Source of the DNA: Amoebophrya sp. A120
Lineage: Eukaryota > Sar > Dinophyceae > Syndiniales > Amoebophryaceae
Direction: 5' to 3'
DNA: 64,000 nucleotides
Assembly: GCA_905178155.1 (NCBI GenBank)
Contig: CAJINV010000004.1
Span: 11,501,114-11,565,113 of the forward strand
In this document: one piece after another, positions 43,034 through 54,881 of the stretch
Position numbering within the stretch: position 1 is the first letter of the stretch
Layout of the letters: the number at the start of each line of letters is the position of its first letter
Made by a program: the position numbers and the translations under genes
The notes under the pieces: model-generated
The model's database searches: none
Told to the model about the DNA's origin: nothing
Seen by the model: only the letters and a program-made list of their open reading frames with translations

Positions 43034-46000
43034 ATGTCCACCATGTCTTCCCCGCCGCTCCTGGCGGAGGTGAAGTTCACCGCAACCATTCATCAAGCGA
43101 CTCAGAATTCCACCGCTGCTGCTGGAACCAGCATGAAAACTACAAACCCAACCTCCATCACCGTTGCGGAGAACTGTAAGAAGGGCAAGTTCCGCATCCC
43201 CCCGACCTTCTCCCTCCCCTCCTTCAACGGAGGGAAAAAATCGTCGTTACTCCCCTCCACGACGATCGAAACCCTGGCGCACATCTTGTGCGAGTTTTTG
43301 AAGTTGCAGCCGTTTTGCAAGGCGGAGCGCAGTTTGTCGCTCTGTTGTTCATCCCCCGTCGTGACGGAGCTGTACCTTGTTAGTAAGGAAGAGGAAATAT
43401 CAAATGCAAAAATGTCTGGGTCTGGAAGGTTACCAGGTTTGTCATGCATATTTTGCATGACTCAGGATGTCTGTAATGCATGATCTAGCATCACATATTT
43501 TTAGAGGCCTTCCTGATACCTATCCCGCATGACAAATGCCCTCCCCGCGTAGCACAAACTGGGCTCCTCTTGCTGGTCATGCAATACAAATTCTTTTAGA
43601 GTCCAAAGTTAGCATCACAAGTTCCAACCTTCCAGACCCAGACATATTTGCAATGCATAGGAAACGGGGGAGGAGTTCGAGGAGTACATCGACTGCACCG
43701 TCTGCGGCGAAAGCGAACTGGCGGCGTTCTTACCGAGTTTTGGTTCAACATCTGGAGGTGGTTCAAGTACGGGAAAGGATGCGAACGGAGGCGGAAACAA
43801 CAAGTTGCAGCTTCGGGTCGTGTTTGCGTTTGAAGAGAAGAACGTTGGAACAACAAGCACGGGAGCAAGTAGTGTTCTTCCTCCAGACACTTCTGGCAAG
43901 AACCTCGCTGGAGCTGCTGCGGGAGTTGGTCGTCTCGCGGGAGCTGCTCCTGCTGCAACGCTGAAGCGACCGGCAGACGAGGGAAAGGACCCGGAGCGAG
44001 GACAGCTGGAGGGCGAGGGGGGAGAAGAGCGAAAAGAAGACCACGCGGGAGAAAACGCTCCTGGAGACGAGGAACAGGAGGCGCATCAACCAAAACGGCA
44101 GAAGAACGGAGATCTGGAAACGGAGCTTCAGGATCGCGCAAGGAAAGACGTAGACGAAGCAATGAGAAAAGCGGAAGCACAAATCAGAGAACAAAAAGAC
44201 AAGTCGAATCAAGAAGCCTCAAAACGTCAGTTCTCGATTGTCTGTCGCACGCTATACGGAGGTGAGAAAATTCAACACAACGCCCAAGGAGCTCCGAGCA
44301 TCACGTCTGGTCGGGGAGAAAATACTAAAACGGTGTACCGCGTTTCCAAGGTTGATGACCATGGAAATATTTTTTCCTCCTCGTCGGATAATTTCGAAGG
44401 AAACAATATTAACTTGCTGACAACTAACAAAACTGCAGCAGCCGCAAGTTCTTCCTCGTTCGTGAATGCTACTCCTTCCCCCATGATTTCTTCCACAGAG
44501 AATAAAGTCATTTCCCAGCTTTCCGACCTGAAACTCGCGATTTGCAAGGACGAGTTCGGGGAGGAATTTGAAAAAGAAAACTTGATTGCCATCCCGGACA
44601 AATGCGAGCTCCCGCCGGGCGAGAACACGGGCTTCAGCAGTGAGTGTGCGAATTTCTGCACGTGTTTGTATGCGAAACGGAAGTTTCTGGACTTGGCGTT
44701 CGACCGAGCGGCGAAGGTGAGCTGCGAAGAGTTTGGGACGATTTGGAAAAACAAGAAAAAGGGAAGTACGCAAGAAAAGGGTGAAAGGGAAGAAGAACTG
44801 AACGCGTGTGAAAATGACGAAGTTTTTCCTGAAGGAGGTGAGAGACGGATCATATCTGAAAAAGTCCGCGCCGATTTTTCCACGGCAGTGAATGAGGACT
44901 GCCACATCTGTCTCGGATTGCTCTCCAAACCCGAAGACGACGGCACGTTGATTCCGAAAAACGAAGATGTGGATGAGATTGATGATGCGGGGCACCTCGT
45001 GAGAAATAAATCCCGCAAAAGAACTACATTAGACAAGCAGAAGAGTTTAGTGGTTGGGGGAAAGTGCCGCCACTTCTTTCACTACTCCTGTCTGCGACAC
45101 AAGCATCTAGATCCGCATTTCCGCTTCCAGTGCCCGGTGTGCAAAGAGGCCTTGGAACTGATTCAGGATGATGAGATTACAAAGGAGAAAAAGCCGCCGG
45201 CGGTGCTGATTTACCATAAAAGTGCCAAAGCGGCAGGGGGAGCAGAAACAGGGAACAGTTCTTCGGCCACCGGATTTGTACAAAGTCGCCAAAATTCCAA
45301 GTCCACCACCGAAGAAAACGGCATCGTCTGTATCGAAGGCCGGGGGGAGAACGCGGCTGAATTCCCCCGCAGTCCTGTTTGTCACATCACTGCCGGGATG
45401 CTCTTTCCCAGGGATGCGAACATCGCGACGCAGATGCCGAGTTTGATGCTGCCCACCGGGATCAACCAAGACCTGCAGCGCAAGCAGCTTTACGCCAACG
45501 ACTTGATCCGTGGCGGAAGTGACCATAACCACGCTTTTTTTGACCTTTCCAACTGCGGCACGACGACTTCCCCCGTTCTGCACTACTGCGGGCTGCACGC
45601 GCACAGAGTGGAGCAAAAGATCAAAATAGAAGTGAAAAGCCTCCCAATCGCGCCGCGGACACGGAAGATCGAAATTAACCGACTCTACATTCAAAACCGG
45701 TTATCCACCCTGTGCCGCCAAATCGGGTCGGAAATCGTGGAAGCGACACCGGAACTCGCCACTGCCATGATGGCGCGGCGGATTGTGCTGGTGGCTGCGA
45801 ACGGAGTTCCGGTCAAGGTGTCGAAGGACCACCGGGTGATCGACATTTTGCCCAACCAGCAGAAGCTAGCGCGGGAAGTCGCGCTGGTTTTTGAGTACGA
45901 GCAGGAACCGCGGATTGAGGTGGATTTGTTCGCGAAGGGACTTGCTGCCCCGATTTCCTCCATGGAACAGCTGCTGAAACTCGCGAATAAAGCGGCAGAG

Positions 46001-49000
46001 AAAATGAAAAAGGATGATGGCGAGGAACTTGATGAAGAAGACCAGGCGGACTTTGGAGCAGCGGCAGCTTCGTCGTCTTCTAGCAATACTGCGGCCCTTG
46101 TTCAGTTTTCTGCATCTACTTCGCGTCAATGTCACAAAAAGCGGCGTCATGCCCTCGAGCTCTACGTCAATTTTCGTCGGTCCTACACTGCGAGCGCACT
46201 ACCTACTCCGGACGACGGGAGCGGACGGGCGAAAGCCGTGCTTTCCTACAGTGACGTGTGGGTGCCGTATGTCGGGAACGGGTGTTTTTTGGACGGACCG
46301 GTCTTGAAGAAAGTGGATTTGGCAGCTAGTACCAGTTTATTCGACGCCGCAACCAATGCTGGCAACAACAGTACTACTTCTACCGAGGACGCGGACGGTC
46401 ACAAAAACCGCGAAAAAACGAAGGAAGCGTACTCACACATGCTTTCTGTGCTTCAGTGCATGCAGAAGAAGTGGAAACAGGTGAAGGGATTGGAAGCGGG
46501 GGTTCTGTCCGCGCTGTTTCGTTCCTTACTGGACAACTGGAACCCCGCTGCGGACGCCTTGCACCTGTTGCTGACGCGAAGAGAAAAGCAAATCACCAAC
46601 GCGGACCTGGGTGCGCTGGTGTCTGGCCTGATCTACGTGTTGCAAAAGACCACCCTGCCCAGGAAAGGCGGGTTTGCGGAGCTACTTTCCTCGGAAGAAA
46701 TGCTGGACGCGAACGAAGCACAAGCTGTCGGATTCATGTCCGATGATCAGCCACTCACGACCACTGATAATGCGACTAGATCGGGAAGCCGTGATGTTTT
46801 GAAGAAAATCCCGAGTCCCGACTGTCTTTCCAACGTGAAGTACGTGTGCTCCGCGCTGATTTGGCTTTTCGAAACTTTGAAAGAAGTCGAGGCGGAGTTT
46901 CCCCTGCAGGAACAAGTCATCCCCTCGGATTTTTTTCTCGATTCTGCGACCGCGAAAGCAGAGACCACGGCGAAGAAAGATCAGGAAAGGAAGACGAGCA
47001 AAAGCCCGGCGGAGAGACGGGAAAAAGCCGAAGAGGACGATGCAAAAGTGGAACACACCGACGCGGCGCAGTCTTCCTCTGACAGCTCGGAAGATGATGA
47101 GAGCGGTCCCAGCAAGGCCGGCGCTGCGGGGCGTCTGATTTCGAAGTGCATCTTTCGCAAAACGGAGTTTCCGCTGACGGAGCAGGTTGTTAGGGCGGTG
47201 GAGAAGAAGTTAGGCAAAAACCACGTAAAAGCATCTGTTATCGCAGAGACAGACGAGGACGTGGACATGGACATGGTGTCTGATGATCACGGTGATGAAC
47301 GGATGCCGGACCATGTTGGAAACAAAATCGCCCAAACTAGCACTGCGCCATCCTCCGTCCACTCCCGGCTGCTGAAACTTTTCGGCACGTATTTCCTGCA
47401 ACAGCAGGACGACCTCCAAACCTCGACAACAAACCTTACACACCACCGTTTCCTTTCCCTCGCATCTGCCACCGGCGGCACAGCTGTCACGACCTCTTAC
47501 GGGAGAAATTCCACGACGAGCAAGCACGTCCACCCAATCTTCGAGTTGAAATCGGCGAAGGCGGCGCTGAATTCGGCGCACTCCGAGGGGACGCTGACCT
47601 TGAACCCGAAGGGCCGGGTCGTCGTTTGCCGGGGCCGGCCGCCGTGCGACGCGGGAGCGAATCTGTTGCTGTTCGACCCGATTGCGGGCGAGGAGTTGTC
47701 CTTCGGAGTGGCGATTCTGACCGCGGCAAACGCGAAAAGGGGTACAACCATTGGGGTCTTGTCGGACAAGCGAGAGGTGCAGAACGACGTGGATCTGAAG
47801 GAGGGCATCGCCTGCGTCGTGGATTCCAGCTACAGCATGAGTGAGTCCTCCGGGTTCGGCCGGCGGGAGCGGGATATCAACTGAAAAAATGTCTGGGTCT
47901 GGAAGATTGCAAACTTGTGATGGATGCGCATTTCAGAACACAGAAAAATCTCTCATGCATAGGCAGCAAAAGTTGCCCGCTTTCTGTCACCAAAATGGGG
48001 GATTTCTTATGCGGATTCGGCAATGATTGCGGAAGCTTCTCGAAACCTGTGATGCTAGAGCTTCCATGCCAGAGCTTCTGTGTCATGCAAAAACAGCATG
48101 ACCCTTCCGGACCCAGACATTTTTGCAATTCATACGGGACGAGGTGGAGCGAAATTACGACTCGAAACGGGCCAACGGCTGGGACGAGGACCCGCCGGAG
48201 GATGACGATGAAGACCGTTTATCCGAGGAACTGGAAAAGTTCGGGAACCACCCGAATCTCTTCGATTTCCGGTCCGTGATTGAACGAAGTGGGGACAAGC
48301 GGAAGGCCGCGGAGTGCATCCTGCAGGAGCTGTGCCGGTTGACCTGGGTTAAGACAAAGGATCCCGACGCGGAAGACCGGCGGCGGGTCTTTACCAAACA
48401 CCGGGAAAAGTTCATCCGGGTGTTGCTTTTGGCCGCGAAAGGGGGAGATGGTTGTACTGGAAGGTGGAACAATAGTTCTTCTTTTCAGAGGATCACGCGG
48501 CATGGGAACATCAATCTCGAGGACGACCACGAAGGTGACGCTGATGCGTCAACCAGTGAAGTAGACGTCGTCCCCCACATGTACCTCTGTCCAATTACGC
48601 GTGAATTACTGGAAGACCCGGTGATTGCGCCGGACGAATTCACCTACTCGCGCCACGCGATCGAGACGTGGCTGGAGCGGTCGAAAAAATCCCCGATGAC
48701 AGGGATCGACATGGGAAAGAAGAAGTTGATGGCGAACAAAACGCTGAGAATCGGTTTGGAAGAGTGGAAAGAAGCCCGGGAGAGGAGGAGAAATGGGCAG
48801 CGCGGGTGGGCATCAAATGGCGGAAGTGGAGCCTCTTCGTCTTCAGCTGTTTTGGTGAATAATATCACTGGAAATAGTAATAGTTTCCGTGCGACGTCCT
48901 CCTCTTCGTCGCTCTTCGGGAAGAACGTGCTTGGGACGACGTCGATGTTGTCCACTGAGAACTTCTCTGATGACGTTTTTGTCAAGATGCAAACGACCGG

Positions 49001-52000
49001 CAAGACGTGCACGATCCGCTGTAACGTGCGGACCACCACAGTGAAGGAGTTCGCGGCTCTGGTCAACGAAAAGCAGAACTCGCTTTTATTTCCCATTGAC
49101 CCCGCGAGGATGACCTTTTCCGGCGCAGATCGCTTGTTCTCCACGAGTTCCGACGGGAGTCTGGCGTTGCTGACCTTCGGGGTGCGACACGCGCAAACCC
49201 TCACCATGTTTGTGCGCGAGTTCGGGTTTGGTAAAAATTACATGACAACTTCGAGAAGTGCTACTGCATCAGGAGCCAATAAGCGGAAATACGACTTAAT
49301 CGACGTGGAAATTGCTGGGCTGGAAATTCTCCCCGGAGGAAATAACGGCCTGCAGAAGATGGACATTTGCGACGTCCCCGCGAACGCGACGGTCGAGCAC
49401 GTGCTGTTGCGCGCCTGGTGTCAGTGTATCCACTTTACAGGGAAGTACGACCTAGCGAACGGCCAACGGTTCAGTCCGCCCAGCGGTTGGGACCTGTGGT
49501 GTTTCAGCAGCTCCGAGTCGGATGCGGACCACGAAAAAGGCGACGGGGTCAAGGTACGGTACGGCCAGCGGGGGGAACCGGAGGGGAAGTTTGTTGGCAT
49601 GGCGGAAGATGGGGGACGAAGTTATGTTTCCTCGTCTCACGAGGACCGTTCCACTGCCTTGGACGCGAGTACTTTGAAGGGCTTCGAGATTATGCCGCGA
49701 AAGCTGCGAAGCTGGGAAAAGCGGGAGATGACCCGCATGCAGGCGGTAGTGCAGTTCTTCAACGCCTTTTGCAACCGGTCCATTGCGTACAATTATCCCG
49801 CCGCGGTGGGGCTGTGTCCCTTTTCCACCGAGGTACCGGACGTGGAGGATATCAACGTAACCGTCGCGTACGAGGACTTCCGCGAGGAGGTGGACGATTT
49901 GAAGCCGGGGGGCGACACGGCTTTGTATGACGCGTTGCTTGCCGCGGCGGAGGCGTTGGTGGAGTGGAAGAAGAAGATCGTGGCACAGAAGAAACAAGCG
50001 CTGCAGGGACAGACACAGAGCAGTGGCGGGAACGACCATCAACAACATCTTCAAGGGACGAACAGCAACAAGATGACTGCGAAGGAAGCAGACGCGCTGA
50101 CCAACGTCGGGCTGCGATTGATTTGCTTTTCCGACGGAAAAGATTCGAGCTCGGAAAGCGAACCTTATGAGGTTACAGTGTTTTTGATGTGTAGAAGCCC
50201 TTGGCTATGTTTTTTCTGATGTGTAAAAATTGTACTGCATGATTTTGCGTACTTCGTTGCATAAAAAACCGTGACGAAAAAAGCAAAAGAACTACATCCA
50301 AAATAAACCAAAATCCCAGGTTGCCCAGTACTTGCAGAAGCACAAGATTTCGATGGATTTGATCATGATCGGCAGCGAACGAGACCGGGACGAAAACGCG
50401 CACGCGATCGCTAAGGCGTCCGGCGGGTACGTGTTCCGTCCGAAGACGTTGCAGCATGGCCTGCAGATTATGGAGCTGGAAACCATGCTGTTTGGCGGGG
50501 AACGGCCGATGAATTTTGAGTGGAAGCAGCGGCGGGGGTTACCCCTAGTGAAAGACGAGGACACGTTGAGTGCCTTCACCAACCTCGTGCGCTTTCCGGT
50601 GGACCGGTGCGACCAGTCGATCGTGCCCGCGCGGAGGCAGCCGCAGGAGCTGGAGCAGATCGAAGGAGGCAGTTTGAAGGTGCTGGGCGTTGTGAACAAG
50701 GACAGCGACAGTCTGGAAAAAGCACTGGATCACATGGTGACAGGAAACAACGGTGGATTAGAGAAGAACAATGGCAACGCGAACAAGCAAGACGACCAGA
50801 AGGAGAAATCCTCCGACACATCTGCAGCGGCCGAGGACGACGCTGGAGCACCTGGGGGAGCCAAGAAGCTGTCAAAAGCGATGAAGAAAGCTGCGGGGGA
50901 AATGGTGAATGGAAAAAACGCGAAACACAACGACAAAGACGAGAAGAACAAGGACAGTAAGAAAAACAGCAACAGTAAATCAGGAGCTGCTTCTGCGAAC
51001 GCCACTCAGGGGAAGAACCAGGACAGCGGAGCAGCAACTCCCAAGCCCCCGATTCAGCAGCAAGTGGACGAAGAAGCGCGGAAGCGGTTACTCGTCGAGG
51101 TGCGCGCGCTTTCTCGTCGGCGCGCGAACCAAAACCCGCAGATCGACATCTACCCCACGGAACTGCTGCACTTTTGGAAGGTGGTGATGCAGGGCCCGGA
51201 CAGCAGCGCTTACCAAGGGGGGGTTTTTGAACTGTACGTCAAGTTTCCGCCGGACTACCCGGGGAAGCCGCCGGAAATCCGGTTCACCACCCCGATTAAA
51301 CACTGCAACGTCAACGCGCACGGGAAGATCTGCCACAGCATCCTAGACCGCAACTGGAATCGGGATCGGACCGCGAGCGAGGCGTTGAACCACGTGTACG
51401 GGTTATCGCGAGGAAAAATGCCCCCACCCCAAAGTTGCAAAAATTTGTGATGCGAAGTTTCCAAATGAAAACTTTTTGTCATGCATGAAAGGAGTATGAT
51501 GAATCTTTGTCTTTCTGATGCAGAGTCTAGGCGTGTTTCGCATCGCTTGCATGACAAGCACCGTTCTTGCTGGGATCTTTTGCAAGACAAATTTTTGCTA
51601 TTCACGATCGGAAATCTGTGACGCTGATACATGCAAGAGGGCGAGTGTTTCATTCGGAAAGGTTTGCAATACAAATGCTTTCAAGTTCGGGGGTGGGGGC
51701 GTTTTTCACTGTAATACGGGCTACTCATGTCGCCGGACTACGACGACCCGTTGGACTCTATCGTAAGGAAAAATCCCCCCTCCCCATATCGAAAAAGCAT
51801 CCTGTTGAAAATTTGTGATGCTGATTTGTGGTCACAAATCAGGTCTGTCTTGCGAGAGAGCAAAGCCAGAGCTTCCGCCACTTTACACAGGCGGTTTGTA
51901 ATGCTGCTGCGCTAACAGGGCAATCGTCTGCCATGCTGAGCGCCCATCTCTAGCCAGCCCCTTCCAGGCTTTGTATCTGCCTGCACTCCTCTACTGCAAG

Positions 52001-52215
52001 ACAAAGCTGATTTGTGTACACAAAACCCGCAATACAGATTGCCACTTTGATATGGGGAGGGGGGATGTTTCATGTTGATAGACTCGGTCCTGGCTTTGCA
52101 GGCGCGGACGGATCACGAGGCCTACCAAATGGCGATCCGGAAGCACGTGGCGGAACACGCGAAGGGGGTGACGCGGGAGGAATTACGGAAAAAATTGACG
52201 GAGGGAGGGGAGTGA
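43034..52215 (+). CDS. Gene B: RING / vWA / U-box / ubiquitin-like / E2 fusion, 2618 aa
   Basis: Exons 43034-43397, 43665-47874, 48140-50171, 50320-51403, 51722-51758 and 52086-52215 sum to 7857 nt. A RING-H2 finger near 533-623 reads CHIC ... CRHFFHYSC ... CPVC, with a long insert between the second and third ligands. A vWA-type MIDAS motif DSSYS lies at about 1508. A U-box (about 1671-1725) starts YLCPITRELLEDPVIAPDEF. A ubiquitin-like domain (about 1806-1883) starts VKMQTTGKTCTI and ends TLTMFVREFG. The remaining vWA parts follow (GGDTALYDAL near 2115, LIMIGSERD near 2215). The C-terminal E2 (about 2450-2618) has PPDYPGKPPEIRF, the active-site region CNVNAHGKICHSIL with Cys near 2540 (HCN in place of HPN), and the end LLMSPDYDDPLDS rebuilt across two introners. 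It probably combines E2 and E3 activities in one chain. Confidence 0.82.
43398..43659. mobile_element. Introner 14 (gene B), GGGTCTGG family
   Basis: 262 bp. Ends ATGTCTGGGTCTGGAAGG and CCTTCCAGACCCAGACAT. Flanked by GGAAA at 43393-43397 and 43660-43664. Frame kept: GAG GAA A|CG GGG. Confidence 0.9.
47875..48134. mobile_element. Introner 15 (gene B), GGGTCTGG family
   Basis: 260 bp. Ends AAAATGTCTGGGTCTGGAAG and CTTCCGGACCCAGACATTTT. Flanked by CGGGA at 47870-47874 and 48135-48139. It interrupts the vWA domain shortly after the MIDAS motif; frame kept (CGG GA|C GAG). Confidence 0.9.
51404..51716. mobile_element. Introner 16 (gene B), C-rich-end family
   Basis: 313 bp. The ends contain AAATGCCCCCACCCC and GGGGTGGGGGCGTTTTT. 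Flanks CGGGT (51399-51403) and CGGGC (51717-51721). Excision rebuilds the E2 helix VYGLLMSPDY. Confidence 0.88.
51759..52080. mobile_element. Introner 17 (gene B), CCCCATATC family
   Basis: 322 bp. Ends ATCCCCCCTCCCCATATCG and GATATGGGGAGGGGGGAT. Flanked by GACTC at 51754-51758 and 52081-52085. Only 37 nt of exon separates it from introner 16. Frame kept: GAC TC|G GTC CTG. Confidence 0.9.
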
Positions 52216-53239
52216 GACGAAGCGGCTATTTGATCTGTTCGGCCTGGATACAGGTACGAGTGTTTGTTTGGAACGGGTCTATTTCTAATTGTGATACAGC
52301 GTCGTCGTGTTTTTAATGTCGAATCGCGATGATGAACTACGAAGAAATATTATGAAATCATTTAACAGGTCGGCGCTCGTCTGGAATTTTGGCAATGGAG
52401 TGTCTATTCGGGTCCTGTTATTTTCATCGATTTCTGGTAACGCCACACGGCTGCCGTGGCTCTACAATTCATTTCTCGAATCCGACAAGCTACGATTCTG
52501 GAAGACTCGTGCGTGTTTTTTGATGGAGAACAACGTCTTTACCTCTATCGCAAAAAAGGTTTCTGGCAGAATTGATGTCGTCGGTCACTTATTTGAATTT
52601 TCCCATTTTCGATAAATTTGTTGTTTTGAACGAGCTCTTATCATTCCACCAACTAAAAAGCCTTTCGAAATAGTGAGAAGATGACGTTGAGAAATTCCCG
52701 AATTTTGACGGAAGGTCCGAATCGAAATAGTAACGAAAATTACTCATAGTGGCGGTGGTGCGTAGCTGTTTCTAGACACTGCGCGCAAGTCCCCTTGCTT
52801 CTGTTCGCCTGTCATGAAGATCTGGAACAGAAACTGACAAAACATGCTACCCATAATTCTCCGTGCTCTAATTCGTGTGAACCGTCGGCTGGCGAACGCC
52901 AGGGGTCGTATTCGTGGTCGCTTTTCATACAACGCAAGGACATGTCGTGGGTGTACCTGCACCAGTTTTATCGTTTTAAAAGTCGTGGGCGCAGCTGCTC
53001 AGTCGTAATTTAGAAGATGCATCGACGATAGTTTTCGGCAGCTCCTCGGTTGAATTCTAAGCGCTGCCAAGAATGGGCATCTGAAGCGAAGCTTTTTTGT
53101 TAATGAACAGCAGAAGGTTCTTTTCTTGATGAAGGTGGGGCAAAACAAAAACCACTGTTAAACTCTGGCGGAGCAGCCCAAAAGATCTGTTTACCGTAAT
53201 ATCTGTGATTTGATTCGAAGATCAATACCATAAGTACAT
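52216..53239. other. Intergenic spacer
   Basis: 1 kb. A 100-codon frame at 52307-52615 has no motif and is not called. Confidence 0.5.
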
Positions 53240-53935
53240 ATGTTGCTCCGTGGCGTAGAGGGACAGGAGGTTGTCTCGACGGGCGTAGAGAATCACGACT
53301 CCGTCGTCGGGTGTGGGCACTGTCTGGACGCGTGCTTCACGTGTAGCCAGAACCAGTATGTTGGTAACTACACGACGACACCTGCTGTACTCTCGAATGC
53401 CACGACGAGCCCTACTAGCATGACCACCAACGTGACAGACGTTCTGCTCTCGAACGCGACAAAAGTAGCAGACGTCGTGCTTTCGAACGCGAGCAGTGCA
53501 GCGGCGGAAAATGTCCTTAATAACGTGACCACCAACGCGACGGATAGTCTCGTGGAAAACTATGCGACGAACGTAACGGGGGTCGCGGTGGAGCAGAATG
53601 TCACCGGGGTTGTCCGGATGCAGAAGGCGATCGCCACCGTTTTCTGCTGCAACGAGAGCCTCGAAGAGCTGAACCCGCTGCTGTTTTTCTGCGGGCTTTT
53701 GATCCAGATCGTGCTGTGCGCCACTTGCTGCTGCGTGTTGCTGCCGTGGTTGTGCAAGAAGGTGGTCTTCGGAAGTGGTGGCCGGGGAGGGGGTCGAGGT
53801 GCGGTGCGGGGGCACGAGCGGCTCGAGGAGAAGGATGGCTTGCTCGACGCGGACGACAACGGCTACGTCGTGGGTACAACGTACGAGGAAAGCTACGAGT
53901 ACTACACCACGAACACGAACACGTACAATTATTAA
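53240..53935 (+). CDS. N-glycosylated single-pass surface protein, 231 aa
   Basis: The ATG at 53240 gives a short N-terminal part with a CGHCLDACFTC cluster, then about 90 residues built from degenerate repeats that each hold an N-glycosylation sequon (LSNATTS, TTNVTDVLLSNATK, LSNASS, LNNVTTNATD, ATNVTG, EQNVTG, CNES). A strong membrane span follows at about 155-178 (LLFFCGLLIQIVLCATCCCV). A basic Gly/Arg stretch and an acidic Tyr/Thr-rich tail (EESYEYYTTNTNTYNY) come after it. No classical signal peptide is obvious, so the topology is inferred from the sequons: repeats outside, tail inside. I know no family. The Cys-rich membrane face may be palmitoylated. A cell-surface or parasitophorous-membrane protein is plausible. 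Confidence 0.6.
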   Translation: MLLRGVEGQEVVSTGVENHDSVVGCGHCLDACFTCSQNQYVGNYTTTPAVLSNATTSPTSMTTNVTDVLLSNATKVADVVLSNASSAAAENVLNNVTTNATDSLVENYATNVTGVAVEQNVTGVVRMQKAIATVFCCNESLEELNPLLFFCGLLIQIVLCATCCCVLLPWLCKKVVFGSGGRGGGRGAVRGHERLEEKDGLLDADDNGYVVGTTYEESYEYYTTNTNTYNY

Positions 53936-54881
53936 TGACCGTGGCGCGAGGAGGACCACGGCAACTATGAGAGGGAAGATGAAATCGATAAAATAAAGGT
54001 TAAGGTTTGACTATGTATTTCTTTGTCTTTGCCATGTTTGCATTTGATTCCATCATGAGACGATTTCATACACAAAATTGACTTGTAAAGTAGATTGATA
54101 GGTTTGGTTGGCTCGAGGTGTTTCATGGTTTTTTTACAACTGACAGCAGTATGGATTTCTATAGCGTTTAGACGACTTTCAAGGAGACTATGGATCTTTT
54201 TTTCTCACCGCACGAAAAACGAAAAGATCAAATAAACCACTACTCACGACGACGTACACGGCTTCGGAAGTGGTGAGAAGTGTATTTATGCCCAAAAACC
54301 ACCTGCGAGGTAGTCGGTAGAAAATTGTCCGTATGTTACTTCGTTTCAACAATGAGATCCTCAAGGCGTGGAAGCAGGATCAAAATTGGAAAGCACGCCA
54401 GGAGCTGTCTGATCCTGATAATGCAAAGCAGTCAAGTCTTCAAAGAAAGCGATGATCCATAAAGAAGTTGTCAACAAAATTCGCTCGGTTTGGGTTTTGC
54501 TGCTACAGTGTAGATGTACGTTCTTGATCCCGAGAATTTTCTTCCGGTTGACGTTTCATTCAGTGCCGAAAAATCGGGACCATTTCTCAACAGCAGCGAC
54601 AAGGGCAGTTTGGTACAACGACATACTGCCACTATCGGTAGAAACGACTTCTACGACTACTCTCTGAATAACAAAAGTAAAAGATATTTTTTGACAAAAC
54701 TGACTAAGGAGAGAACTTTTCACACGTAAGTAACATGATCCCCTTTTTCAACAAGTACGTGTGAAGTTTACAAAGTGAGACACGAGATGAATTTATAAGC
54801 AATTGAGATTGTTTACAGCATGTAACCCAAATATATACGATAAATTACTTAGACTTATTCATATTAATCAGAATAACTACA
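53936..54881. other. AT-rich intergenic spacer
   Basis: 0.95 kb; no gene or RNA supported. Confidence 0.5.

Noticed and set aside
52307-52615. 103-residue frame downstream of gene B
   Set aside because: No motif, composition like the surrounding AT-rich DNA and no supporting context.
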